A stretch of DNA of 9,559 nt from Methanobrevibacter_A sp964547125 (GCA_964547125.1 CAZJLS010000066.1:1-9559), one strand, 5' to 3'. Counted from the first letter of the stretch, positions 1 through 5,980 are shown. Notes: generated from the sequence alone by a model not told the origin. Program-made: numbers and translations.

Positions 1-101
1 GTGGTGACCACTCCGCTATGGTTAGCCGTTATGGTTTAAACTTATGCAGACAATGCTTCAGAGAAGTTGCCCCAAAGATAGGTTTTAAAAAATACAACTA
101 A
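1..101 (+). CDS. rps14: Small ribosomal subunit protein uS14, 3' end only
   Basis: Reading from base 3, the last 32 codons are visible before TAA at 99-101. They end with RYGLNLCRQCFREVAP and then KIGFKKYN, the typical C-terminus of the zinc-binding archaeal uS14. CRQC is the second half of the four-cysteine zinc site; the first CxxC lies upstream of the window. The protein sits in the head of the 30S subunit. The next gene in archaeal spc operons is uS8, as found here. The gene is cut by the window edge, not broken. Identification is firm from this conserved tail and the context. Confidence 0.93.
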   Translation, partial: GDHSAMVSRYGLNLCRQCFREVAPKIGFKKYN

Positions 102-178
102 ATATAATAAAGTTACGAAAAAGAATTTTTTACGAATTAATTTAAAAAATTAAAAAAATTAAAGGTGTTTATAAAGTT
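102..178 (+). other. AT-rich spacer between uS14 and uS8
   Basis: A 77-base spacer, almost entirely A and T. It holds a T6 run at 126-131 and a 7-base direct repeat TTACGAA at 113-119 and 130-136. It ends in the uS8 ribosome binding site AAAGGTG at 161-167. A TATA-like AAATATAATA lies at about 100-109 and could give an internal promoter, but in this base composition the match is weak. Confidence 0.5.
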
Positions 179-571
179 ATGACTCTTATGGATCCTCTTG
201 CAGATGCTTTAACTAATATTAGAAACAATGAATTGCAAGTAAACAGTCATTGTACTATTAGTCCTGCTTCTAAATTAATAGGACAAGTTTTAAGCACAAT
301 GCAAAAAGAGAATTATATTGATGAATTTGAGTATATAGACGATGATAAGGCAGGAAAATTCGAAGTAGAATTAGATGGTAACATTAACCAATGTGGTGTT
401 ATTAAGCCTCGTCACGCTGTAAAGAAAGACGAATTTGAGAAATTTGAAAAAAGATATTTACCAGCAAAAAATTTCGGTATCTTAATAGTCACTACTCCAG
501 AAGGTATTATGACTCACAAAGAAGCTAAAGAAAGAGGTATCGGTGGAAGATTGTTGGCTTATATGTACTAA
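179..571 (+). CDS. rps8: Small ribosomal subunit protein uS8
   Basis: 130 residues, the usual length of archaeal uS8, a primary 16S rRNA binding protein of the 30S platform. The N-terminus MDPLADALTNIRNNE and the C-terminal segment with THKEAKERGIGGRLLAYMY match the family; the TPEG and GIGG segments belong to its rRNA-binding C-terminal domain. The ATG at 179 is preceded by AAAGGTG at 161-167. The ATG three codons later (188) would fall too far from that site, so 179 is preferred. The gene follows uS14 by 77 bases and precedes uL6 by 13 bases, as expected in the spc operon. Confidence 0.97.
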   Translation: MTLMDPLADALTNIRNNELQVNSHCTISPASKLIGQVLSTMQKENYIDEFEYIDDDKAGKFEVELDGNINQCGVIKPRHAVKKDEFEKFEKRYLPAKNFGILIVTTPEGIMTHKEAKERGIGGRLLAYMY

Positions 572-584
572 ATGGTGATTATAT

Positions 585-1133
585 ATGGTATTATCTGCAG
601 CAATTAATGAGGTAATTGATATTCCTGAAGGAGTTGAAGTAACACTCAACCAAGAAGGCGCAGCTACTAATGTTAATGTTAAAGGGCCAAACGGTGAAAC
701 ATCACGTTTATTTAGTTACCCTAATGTAAATATTAATGTTGAAGATAGTAGTGTGGTTATTGATTCCCAATTCCCTAAAAAAAGAGATAAAGCTATGCTA
801 GGTACAACTCGTTCACACATTAGTAATATGATTACTGGAGTTACCGATGGTTTCACTTACAAAATGAAAATTATCTATGCTCACTTTCCAATGACTGTTA
901 AAGTTAACGGAGATATTATTAATATAGATAACTTTATTGGAGAAAGAGCTCCTAGAACTTCAAAAATCGTTGGTTCCGCTAAAGTTAATGTTAAAGGTGA
1001 TGAAGTAACTATCACTGGTGTTAATAAAGAAGATGTTGGTCAAACCATGGCTAATTTGGAACAAGCTACAAAAATTATGGGTAAAGACCCTAGAGTCTTC
1101 CAAGATGGTATTTATTTAATCAGCAAAGAATAA
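585..1133 (+). CDS. rpl6: Large ribosomal subunit protein uL6
   Basis: 182 residues, normal for archaeal uL6, which binds 23S rRNA near the sarcin-ricin loop and the factor-binding site. It shows the two-repeat layout of the family. The first half carries IPEGVEVTLN and VKGPNGE. The second half carries VKGDEVTITGVNKEDVGQT and the closing DPRVFQDGIYLISKE, the archaeal/eukaryotic type of C-terminus. The start ATG at 585 follows GGTGAT at 574-579 with short spacing. It lies 13 bases after uS8 and 12 bases before eL32, so these genes are very probably co-transcribed. Confidence 0.97.
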   Translation: MVLSAAINEVIDIPEGVEVTLNQEGAATNVNVKGPNGETSRLFSYPNVNINVEDSSVVIDSQFPKKRDKAMLGTTRSHISNMITGVTDGFTYKMKIIYAHFPMTVKVNGDIINIDNFIGERAPRTSKIVGSAKVNVKGDEVTITGVNKEDVGQTMANLEQATKIMGKDPRVFQDGIYLISKE

Positions 1134-1145
1134 GGATGATTATTT

Positions 1146-1511
1146 ATGAGTAGAGCAAAATTTAATAGACAAGAATATGCTAGATACAAAAAACTAGGCA
1201 CTGACAAATGGAGACGTCCTAGAGGTAAAACTAGTAAAATGAGAAGATACGAAGCTGGTAAACCTGCTATGCCTTCAATAGGTTATGGTTCTCCAAAAGC
1301 TACAAGAGGTTTACATCCTTCTGGTTATGAAGATGTTCTTGTTAAAAATATGAAAGAACTTGAAAATATTAACCCTGAAACTGAAGCAGCTAGAATTAGT
1401 GCTTCCATAGGTGCTAGAAAAAAACAATTAATGATAGAGAAAGCATCTGAATTAGGAATAAAAGTATTAAATAAAAATATTAATAAAAGTCGAATAAAAA
1501 GTGAAAACTAA
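1146..1511 (+). CDS. rpl32e: Large ribosomal subunit protein eL32
   Basis: 121 residues. eL32 occurs in archaea and eukaryotes but not bacteria, so this gene by itself points to an archaeal operon. Visible family signatures are KLGTDKWRRPRGKTSKMR, GKPAMPSIGYGSPKATRGLHP and SGYEDVLV, followed by the helical EAARISASIGARKK segment and ELGIKVLN. A lysine- and asparagine-rich tail of about a dozen residues (NINKSRIKSEN) follows the family core. The start is set by AGGATGAT at 1133-1140, which overlaps the uL6 stop codon. Unlike its upstream neighbours, it is followed by a 362-base gap before eL19. Confidence 0.97.
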   Translation: MSRAKFNRQEYARYKKLGTDKWRRPRGKTSKMRRYEAGKPAMPSIGYGSPKATRGLHPSGYEDVLVKNMKELENINPETEAARISASIGARKKQLMIEKASELGIKVLNKNINKSRIKSEN

Positions 1512-1540
1512 ATTCATACTTACATTAAAAATTTGAGTTA

Positions 1541-1550
1541 TTTAATATTA
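1541..1550 (+). promoter_or_regulatory. TATA-like box upstream of the candidate RNA
   Basis: TTTAATATTA is centred about 25 bases before the run GGGCG at 1571-1575. That is the usual distance from an archaeal TATA box to the transcription start. No clear BRE is visible, and TATA-like strings are frequent in this base composition, so this call rests mainly on spacing. Confidence 0.3.
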
Positions 1551-1565
1551 ATAAAATTAGAAATC

Positions 1566-1642
1566 TTATTGGGCGTTAGAATGGAATGGTTTGGGATTAT
1601 TGAGCACAGTCTTTAACCTCGGAATCAAACTCCATCTAATAA
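1566..1642 (+). ncRNA. Candidate structured non-coding RNA (extended hairpin)
   Basis: A GC-enriched island in otherwise A/T-only spacer DNA. By hand, the 22 bases 1618-1639 all pair with 1576-1604. From the base upward the helices are TTAGA/TCTAA, TGGA/TCCA, GTTTG/CAAAC, ATT/AAT and TTGAG/CTCGG (two G-U). Every bulge lies on the 5' side (1581, 1586-1588, 1594-1595, 1599), and the apical loop of 13 bases is 1605-1617. An alternative outer helix TTATTGG (1566-1572) with CTAATAA (1636-1642) gives 7 pairs, one of them G-U, so the plus strand folds better than the minus. The family is not recognised: it lacks C and D boxes, a clear ACA tail or a proper tRNA T-loop. It could be an independent sRNA, a processed part of the operon transcript, or an r-protein binding element. 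Confidence 0.5.
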
Positions 1643-1650
1643 AATAAATA

Positions 1651-1676
1651 AACCTTCAATAATGAAGGTTCATTTT
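1651..1676 (+). terminator. Perfect 8-bp stem-loop with T tail
   Basis: AACCTTCA (1651-1658), loop ATAA (1659-1662) and TGAAGGTT (1663-1670) form a perfect 8-bp hairpin, followed by C and ATTTTT. The shape is that of a bacterial-type intrinsic terminator. Archaeal RNA polymerase mostly needs only a T tract, so it may instead be a 3'-end stabilising hairpin or a processing site. It lies just downstream of the candidate RNA and could define its 3' end, or the end of the eL32 transcript. Confidence 0.5.
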
Positions 1677-1720
1677 TCTAACACTTTATTAATAATAAAT
1701 TTATTTCTAAAATTTAAGGG

Positions 1721-1737
1721 AAAAACTAAAAGTTTTT
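1721..1737. repeat. 7-bp inverted repeat at the edge of the tandem array
   Basis: AAAAACT (1721-1727), spacer AAA, AGTTTTT (1731-1737). The arms are perfect. The right arm coincides with the degenerate start of the first tandem-repeat copy. With one G-C pair per stem the hairpin would be weak. Confidence 0.5.
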
Positions 1738-1858
1738 AAAAAATTTAAAAAAATAAAAATCTAAAATTTAAAAAATTTAAAAAAATAAAAAAATAAAATT
1801 TAAAAAATTTAAAAAAATAAAAATATAAAATTTAAAAAATTTAAAAAAATAAAATGTT
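1731..1858. repeat. 32-bp AT-only tandem repeat, about four copies
   Basis: Copies start at 1731 (first seven bases diverged), 1763, 1795 and 1827, an exact 32-base period. Each has AAAATTT, AAAAAA, TTT, a run of seven A, one T and another A run. The copies differ mainly in their last few bases (TCT, AAT, TAT, then TGTT where the array runs into the eL19 leader). The regular phase separates it from generic low-complexity DNA. It probably arose by slippage or unequal recombination. There are no unique spacers. A 20-base match to the core recurs at 4493-4512. Confidence 0.85.
1824..1830 (+). promoter_or_regulatory. Possible TATA box for eL19
   Basis: TATAAAA forms at the junction of the third and fourth repeat copies. 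The equivalent junctions of the other copies read TCTAAAA and AATAAAA. A start about 25 bases downstream would fall near 1852 and give a short leader containing the GGAG at 1860-1863. A promoter here would let eL19 and the genes after it be transcribed independently of the uS14-eL32 block. This is inferred from position and sequence only. Confidence 0.35.
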
Positions 1859-1873
1859 CGGAGTATATTCAAT

Positions 1874-2320
1874 ATGAATCTTAAAACCCAAAAAAGATTA
1901 GCTGCTAGCATTTTAAAAGTTGGAGTTAATCGAGTATGGATTGATCCTGAAGAAATCGAAGAGGTTTCAAGAGCACTTACTAGAGATGCTGTTCGTCAAT
2001 TGATCAATCAAGGTATTATCAAAGCTAAACCTGAAAAAGGTATTAGTAGTTACAGATCTAAAAAAATTAAAGAACAAAAAGCTAAAGGTAGACGTAAAGG
2101 AAGAGGAAGCATAAAAGGAGCTAAAAATGCTAGAACTCCTAAAAAAGCAGCCTGGATGACTACAATCAGAGCTTTAAGAAAAGAATTAAAAGATATGCGT
2201 GATACTGAACAAATCGACCCTACCACATATCGTAAATTATATAAAATGGCTAAGGGTGGAGCTTTCAGAAGTAAATCTTACATGAAAACCTACGCACGTG
2301 ACCATGAATTACTTAAATAA
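1874..2320 (+). CDS. rpl19e: Large ribosomal subunit protein eL19
   Basis: 148 residues, the usual archaeal length. eL19 is found in archaea and eukaryotes and has a globular N-terminal domain and a long basic helical extension into 23S rRNA. Visible hallmarks are MNLKTQKRLAASILKVGVNR, the VWIDPEEIEEVSRALTRDAV segment, GRRKGRGSIKGAKNAR and the C-terminal YRKLYKMAKGGAFRSKSYM. The ATG at 1874 has GGAG at 1860-1863. It is separated from eL32 by the unusual spacer and lies 20 bases before uL18. Confidence 0.97.
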   Translation: MNLKTQKRLAASILKVGVNRVWIDPEEIEEVSRALTRDAVRQLINQGIIKAKPEKGISSYRSKKIKEQKAKGRRKGRGSIKGAKNARTPKKAAWMTTIRALRKELKDMRDTEQIDPTTYRKLYKMAKGGAFRSKSYMKTYARDHELLK

Positions 2321-2340
2321 TATTATTGGAGGAATAAAAC

Positions 2341-2919
2341 TTGGCACACGGATCAAATTATAAAGTAGCATTCAGAAGAAGAAGAGAAGGAAAAACTGAT
2401 TATGCTCAAAGATTAAACCTAGTTAAACTTGACACTAACAGATTAGTTATTAGAGTATCTAATGCTAATGTTATAGTTCAAATTGTTAAAATAGGTGAAA
2501 ATGGTGATGAAACTGTTGTTTCAGCACACAGTAAAGAACTTAATAAATTAGGTTGGAAAGCAGGAAACAAAAACACAAGTGCTGTTTATTTAACCGCTTA
2601 CTTATGTGGTAAAAAAGCTTTAGCATTAGGTATTGAAGATGCTATTGCAGATATTGGTTTAAAATCTCCTATTGTAGGTTCCAAAATATTTGCAGGAGTT
2701 AAAGGCGCAGCTGATGCAGGTTTAGAAATACCATATGGTGAAAAAGTTATTCCTAGTGACGACCGTATTAATGGTCAACATATTGCAGATTATGCAGAAT
2801 CATTAGAAGATGACGAAATTAAAGCTAAATTCAGCAAATATTTAGAAAACGGTTTACAACCTACAGAGCTACCAGCTCATTTTGAAGAAATAAAAAATAA
2901 GATAGATAATGAGGTATAA
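2341..2919 (+). CDS. rpl18: Large ribosomal subunit protein uL18, TTG start
   Basis: 192 residues, the archaeal/eukaryotic long form of uL18, which binds 5S rRNA in the central protuberance. The N-terminus AHGSNYKVAFRRRREGKTDY, LVIRVSNANVIVQIV, and VYLTAYLCGKKAL with GLEIPYGEKVIP fit the family. The start is TTG at 2341: a strong GGAGG at 2328-2332 lies 8 bases upstream, and starting here preserves the conserved N-terminal residues. The stop codon at 2917-2919 overlaps the leader of uS5, so the two are probably translationally coupled. Confidence 0.97.
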   Translation: MAHGSNYKVAFRRRREGKTDYAQRLNLVKLDTNRLVIRVSNANVIVQIVKIGENGDETVVSAHSKELNKLGWKAGNKNTSAVYLTAYLCGKKALALGIEDAIADIGLKSPIVGSKIFAGVKGAADAGLEIPYGEKVIPSDDRINGQHIADYAESLEDDEIKAKFSKYLENGLQPTELPAHFEEIKNKIDNEV

Positions 2920-2923
2920 AACT

Positions 2924-3562
2924 ATGAGTTTTGATGTAGATGAATGGGAACCTACAACTAAAATAGGTCATCAAGTAAAAGAAGGTATTATTACTGATAT
3001 TGATGAAATCATAGGAAAAGGTTTACCTATAATGGAATTAGAAATAGTTGATGCTCTACTTCCAAATCTTGAAGAAGAAGTAATGGATGTTAACCTAGTT
3101 CAAAGAATGCACAAATCTGGAAGAAAAGTAAACTTCAGAGTTATTGTTGCTGTAGGTAACAAAGACGGTTATGTTGGACTAGGTCAAGGTAAAGCTAGAG
3201 AAGTAGGTCCAGCTATTAGAAAAGCAGTTGATAATGCTAAATATAATATTATTAAAGTTAGAAGAGGTTGTGGAGATTGGGGTTGTGTTTGTGGAAGACA
3301 ACACACTGTACCTTTCAAAGTTACTGGTAACACTGGTAGTGTAGATGTAACTTTAATCCCAGCACCTGCAGGTGTAGGTTTAGCTGTTGGTAATGTTGGT
3401 AAAACAATTTTATCTCTTGCAGGTATTCACGATGTATGGAGTAGTGCTAGTGGTCAAACTCAAACAACTGTTAACTTTGCATTCGCTGTATTTGACGCTT
3501 TAAAAGAATTAAGTAAAGTAAAAGCAACTGATGCTCAACTCAAAAGCATGGGTGTGCTTTAA
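2924..3562 (+). CDS. rps5: Small ribosomal subunit protein uS5
   Basis: 212 residues from the ATG at 2924. An in-frame ATG at 2909 would add five residues, but it overlaps the ribosome binding site GAGGT at 2911-2915, which sits 8 bases before 2924, so 2924 is chosen. uS5 lies on the 30S solvent side near the mRNA entry and affects decoding fidelity. The double-stranded RNA-binding-like domain is at about 68-132, with VGLGQGKAREVGPAIRKAV. The archaeal/eukaryotic insertion RRGCGDWGCVCG carries C116, C121 and C123. The C-terminal domain has PAPAGVGLAVG and DVWSSASGQT. The true start lies only four bases past the uL18 stop. Confidence 0.96.
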   Translation: MSFDVDEWEPTTKIGHQVKEGIITDIDEIIGKGLPIMELEIVDALLPNLEEEVMDVNLVQRMHKSGRKVNFRVIVAVGNKDGYVGLGQGKAREVGPAIRKAVDNAKYNIIKVRRGCGDWGCVCGRQHTVPFKVTGNTGSVDVTLIPAPAGVGLAVGNVGKTILSLAGIHDVWSSASGQTQTTVNFAFAVFDALKELSKVKATDAQLKSMGVL

Positions 3563-3578
3563 TTAATTGGTGATAATT

Positions 3579-4037
3579 ATGTATTTAGTTATAAGAGTTA
3601 GAGGAACTACTGGTGTTATTCGTAAAATTGCTGACACTCTTGACATGTTAAATCTCACAAGAATAAATCACGCAGTTTTAATCGAAGAAAATCCAAGTAT
3701 GGATGGTATGCTTCAAAAAGCAAAAGATTACATCACTTGGGGAGAAGTTGACAGTGAAACTGTCACAAAATTACTAGAAAAAAGAGGAAAAATTGTAGGT
3801 GGAAAAAAATTAACCGAAGAATACATTAAAGAAAATACAAAATACTCTTCATTCGAAGAATTAGCTAACGCTTTAATGAATTCTGAAATCAAACCAAAAG
3901 ATATTGATATGAAACCTGTATTCCGCTTACACCCTCCTAAAAAAGGATATGAAGGAATCCGCCTTTCAATTAATGAAGGAGGATCTCTAGGTTACAGAGG
4001 AGAAAAAATCATAGACCTTGTTGAAAGAATGTTTTAA
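3579..4037 (+). CDS. rpl30: Large ribosomal subunit protein uL30
   Basis: 152 residues from ATG 3579, close to the usual archaeal length. A longer reading from TTG 3567 is possible, but GGTGAT at 3569-3574 would lie inside that coding sequence and is ideally placed for 3579. The N-terminus MYLVIRVRGTTGVIRKIADTL is the classic uL30 fold start. The archaeal C-terminal extension contains FRLHPPKKGYEGIRLSINEGGSLGYRG. It is a 50S protein. It lies 16 bases after uS5 and 22 bases before uL15. Confidence 0.96.
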   Translation: MYLVIRVRGTTGVIRKIADTLDMLNLTRINHAVLIEENPSMDGMLQKAKDYITWGEVDSETVTKLLEKRGKIVGGKKLTEEYIKENTKYSSFEELANALMNSEIKPKDIDMKPVFRLHPPKKGYEGIRLSINEGGSLGYRGEKIIDLVERMF

Positions 4038-4059
4038 AATATATTTGTTGGTGTAGAAT

Positions 4060-4500
4060 ATGATTCGTAAAAGTCGTAAAATTAACAAACAAAGAGGATC
4101 CCGTACTATTGGTGGGGGATGTAGTGAAAAACGTAGAGGTGCAGGTAACCGTGGAGGTCGTGGTTTAGCTGGTGCAGGTAAACAACACTGGACTTGGACA
4201 GTAATACATGACCGCAACCATTTCGGAAAACACGGTTTTAAAAGACCTCAAAGAGTCACTAAAAAGAAAATAAAAGTTGTTAACCTAAGTTTCTTAGATT
4301 CAAAATCAGAAGAATTAGTAGAACAAGGAATAGCTTCTAAAGAAGGAAACTCAATAACAATTGATGTAACTGATTTAGGTTATGATAAAGTTTTAGCTAA
4401 AGGAAATCTAACAAAAGCTTTAACCATTAAAGCTCCTGCATTTTCAGCATCTGCAATTGCTAAAATTGAAGAAGCTGGTGGAGAAGCAATAGAAATTTAA
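4060..4500 (+). CDS. rpl15: Large ribosomal subunit protein uL15
   Basis: 146 residues, normal for archaeal uL15, a late-assembling 50S protein whose extended N-terminus threads through 23S rRNA. That N-terminus is basic and glycine-rich: RKINKQRGSRTIGGGCSEK, then GAGNRGGRGLAGAGKQH. The HFGKHGFKRPQ segment is typical of archaea. The globular C-terminal part ends with a VLAKGNLTKALTIKAPAFSASA-type segment (about 119-140), then KIEEAGGEAIEI. The binding site is GGTG at 4050-4053. It is the last r-protein before secY, as in most spc operons, and its stop codon lies inside a 20-base match to the upstream tandem-repeat core. Confidence 0.97.
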   Translation: MIRKSRKINKQRGSRTIGGGCSEKRRGAGNRGGRGLAGAGKQHWTWTVIHDRNHFGKHGFKRPQRVTKKKIKVVNLSFLDSKSEELVEQGIASKEGNSITIDVTDLGYDKVLAKGNLTKALTIKAPAFSASAIAKIEEAGGEAIEI

Positions 4501-4512
4501 AAAATTTAAAAA

Positions 4513-4520
4513 TTTTTTTT
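4513..4520 (+). terminator. T8 tract after uL15
   Basis: Eight consecutive T bases begin 12 bases after the uL15 stop codon, with no strong hairpin. Archaeal RNA polymerase can stop at such tracts. The TATA-like box that follows suggests full or partial transcript end here. Read-through into secY remains likely, because the genes belong to one conserved cluster. Confidence 0.45.
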
Positions 4521-4528
4521 CATTTTTA

Positions 4529-4538
4529 TTATATATAC
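4529..4538 (+). promoter_or_regulatory. Possible TATA box for secY
   Basis: TTATATATAC, preceded by a T tract. A start about 25 bases downstream (near 4560) would give a leader of about 30 bases containing the GAGG at 4578-4581. Sequence and spacing fit, but A/T richness makes chance matches common. Confidence 0.4.
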
Positions 4539-4591
4539 TTTCTTTTTAGTTTAAAAAAAGTAAAAAACTATCATAATGAGGAAAAAATAAC

Positions 4592-5956
4592 ATGTCAGTT
4601 TTAGAAGTTTTCAAACCAATATTTAGATTACTTCCAGAAGTTAAAGCTCCAATCCACAGAGAGGGTTTTAATGAAAAACTTAAATGGACAGCTATAATAT
4701 TGGTATTATATTTTATTTTAACTCAAGTACCATTATATGGTTTGAGCAGTGCAGCAGTTGATCAATTTTCCCAACTACGTGCAGTAATGGCAGGTAGTTT
4801 TGGTTCTATCTTAACATTAGGTATTGGTCCTATTGTTACAGCATCAATTGTACTTCAACTTTTAGTTGGTTCTAAGATTTTAAAACTTGATTTATCCTCA
4901 CATGAAGATAAAGCAATGTTCCAAAGTACACAAAAACTTTTAGCTATCTTATTTACAATATTTGAAGCAGCAGTTCTTGTGTTCACTGGAAGTTTAATGC
5001 CAATAGATAATTCTTATCTTGGTCTTTTAATATTGCAATTAGTTATTGGGGCAGTATTAATAATTTACCTTGATGAAGTAGTATCTAAATGGGGTTTTGG
5101 TTCAGGTGTTGGACTATTTATTGCAGCAGGTGTTGCAGAAGAAATTGTTGTAGGTACATTTAATTTCTTACCATCACCAACAGATCCAGGTTTATACTCT
5201 GGTATGTTACCTCAGTTCTTCCAATCTATTGCTGCAGGAACTCCAAATCCTGGAATACTCTTACCATTACTTGCAACTATAATTGTTTTCTTAGTTGCAT
5301 CATATGGTGAAAGTATGCGTGTTGAAATCCCAATTTCTCATGGTTCTGTAAGAGGGCATGGAAGAATTAGAGGTTCAGTAGGTAAATACCCATTAAAATT
5401 CATATATGCAAGTAACATGCCAGTTATTTTAACAAGTGCATTACTTGTGAACGTATCTTTATTAGCAAGTATTTTCCAAAAAGCAGGAATACCAATTCTT
5501 GGTACTGTAGAACATGGTCAAGCAGTAAGTGGTCTTGCACTATACTTATCAACACCATCAGGAATTAGTTTACTATGGACAAATCCATTAAGAGTAATAA
5601 TTTATGGTCTGTTCTTCCTTGGTTGCTGTGCATTATTCAGTTGGCTATGGGTTGAAATTAGTGGTTTAAATGCTAAAGAAGTTAGTCGTAAACTTTATGA
5701 TTCCGGTATACAAATACCTGGTTTCAGAAGCAGTAAAAGACAATTATTCAAAATAATGAATAAATATATCCCAGCATTAACAATTCTTGGAGGTTTATTC
5801 GTAGGTATATTAGCATTTGGTGCTGATTTTACTGGAGCTTTAGGTGGAGGTACTGGTGTATTACTTACAGTAGGTATTATATATAAACTGTATGAAGAAA
5901 TGGCACAAGAACAACTTATGGATATGCATCCAGTATTAAGAAGATTCTTAGAATAA
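4592..5956 (+). CDS. secY: Protein translocase subunit SecY (Sec61 alpha)
   Basis: 454 residues, close to other archaeal SecY proteins. It forms the protein-conducting channel in the cytoplasmic membrane, with SecE and Sec61beta encoded elsewhere. Ten membrane segments can be placed at about 32-52, 73-92, 112-134, 143-161, 170-190, 220-238, 270-293, 332-354, 391-410 and 414-432. Residues about 53-72, between segments 1 and 2, are in the plug position (SSAAVDQFSQLRAVMAGSFG). The cytosolic loop at 240-268, with RVEIPISH and GHGRIRGSVGKYPLKF, and the loop at 355-388 with KLYDSGIQIPGFR are the ribosome/SRP-receptor docking loops. The RBS is GAGG at 4578-4581. It sits at the usual spc position after uL15, here with a 91-base spacer that may carry its own promoter. 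Confidence 0.98.
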   Translation: MSVLEVFKPIFRLLPEVKAPIHREGFNEKLKWTAIILVLYFILTQVPLYGLSSAAVDQFSQLRAVMAGSFGSILTLGIGPIVTASIVLQLLVGSKILKLDLSSHEDKAMFQSTQKLLAILFTIFEAAVLVFTGSLMPIDNSYLGLLILQLVIGAVLIIYLDEVVSKWGFGSGVGLFIAAGVAEEIVVGTFNFLPSPTDPGLYSGMLPQFFQSIAAGTPNPGILLPLLATIIVFLVASYGESMRVEIPISHGSVRGHGRIRGSVGKYPLKFIYASNMPVILTSALLVNVSLLASIFQKAGIPILGTVEHGQAVSGLALYLSTPSGISLLWTNPLRVIIYGLFFLGCCALFSWLWVEISGLNAKEVSRKLYDSGIQIPGFRSSKRQLFKIMNKYIPALTILGGLFVGILAFGADFTGALGGGTGVLLTVGIIYKLYEEMAQEQLMDMHPVLRRFLE

Positions 5957-5974
5957 ATTAAATAAATATTATTT

Positions 5975-5980
5975 GAGGAG
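5975..5980 (+). promoter_or_regulatory. Orphan Shine-Dalgarno-like GAGGAG
   Basis: GAGGAG, a good match to the archaeal 16S tail, begins 19 bases after the secY stop codon. No ATG or GTG follows within range, and the first TTG is about 38 bases away and opens only a ten-codon frame. It may be a relic of an older arrangement in which the kinase followed secY directly. Confidence 0.4.

Larger units (their letters stand above)
1512..1873. other. 362-base gene-free stretch splitting the r-protein operon
   Basis: No credible protein gene is visible on either strand. In order, the stretch holds an AT-rich lead with a TATA-like box (1541-1550), a GC-enriched island able to form a long hairpin (1571-1642), a perfect 8-bp stem-loop with a T tail (1651-1676), an AT-rich segment with a 7-bp inverted repeat (1721-1737), a 32-bp tandem repeat array (1731-1858) and the eL19 ribosome binding site (GGAG, 1860-1863). 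Most r-protein gaps here are 4 to 77 bases, so this gap stands out. Confidence 0.85.

Noticed and set aside
113..136. 7-base direct repeat TTACGAA before uS8 as an operator
   Set aside because: Too short, with no symmetry or promoter element placed convincingly around it.
1581..1616. 11-codon open frame (MEWFGIIEHSL) inside the hairpin
   Set aside because: No ribosome binding site precedes it, and it lies wholly within the paired region. A frame this short is expected by chance.
1571..1642. C/D-box sRNA or SRP RNA
   Set aside because: No RUGAUGA or CUGA boxes are present in the right order. The element is too short for archaeal 7S RNA and lacks its GNAR-loop helix 8 signature.
1566..1643. 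tRNA gene reading of the structured island
   Set aside because: A 7-bp acceptor-like helix and a 7-base ATCAAAC loop in the T-arm position can be drawn. The T stem keeps only three pairs, the loop starts with A instead of TTC, the anticodon loop lacks T33, and no D arm forms. At most it could be a decayed tRNA.
1731..1858. CRISPR array
   Set aside because: The 32-base units are directly adjacent with no unique spacers, and no cas genes are present.
2909..2923. Upstream ATG start for uS5
   Set aside because: It overlaps the GAGGT binding site, which is correctly spaced for the ATG at 2924, and the five extra residues are not family-like.
3567..3578. TTG start for uL30
   Set aside because: It lies on the GGTGAT binding site. 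The ATG at 3579 gives the canonical MYLVIRVRGTTG N-terminus.
3987..4217. Reverse-strand open frame of 76 codons
   Set aside because: It lies antisense to uL30 and uL15, its proline-rich translation mirrors the glycine/arginine-rich N-terminus of uL15, and it has no binding site.
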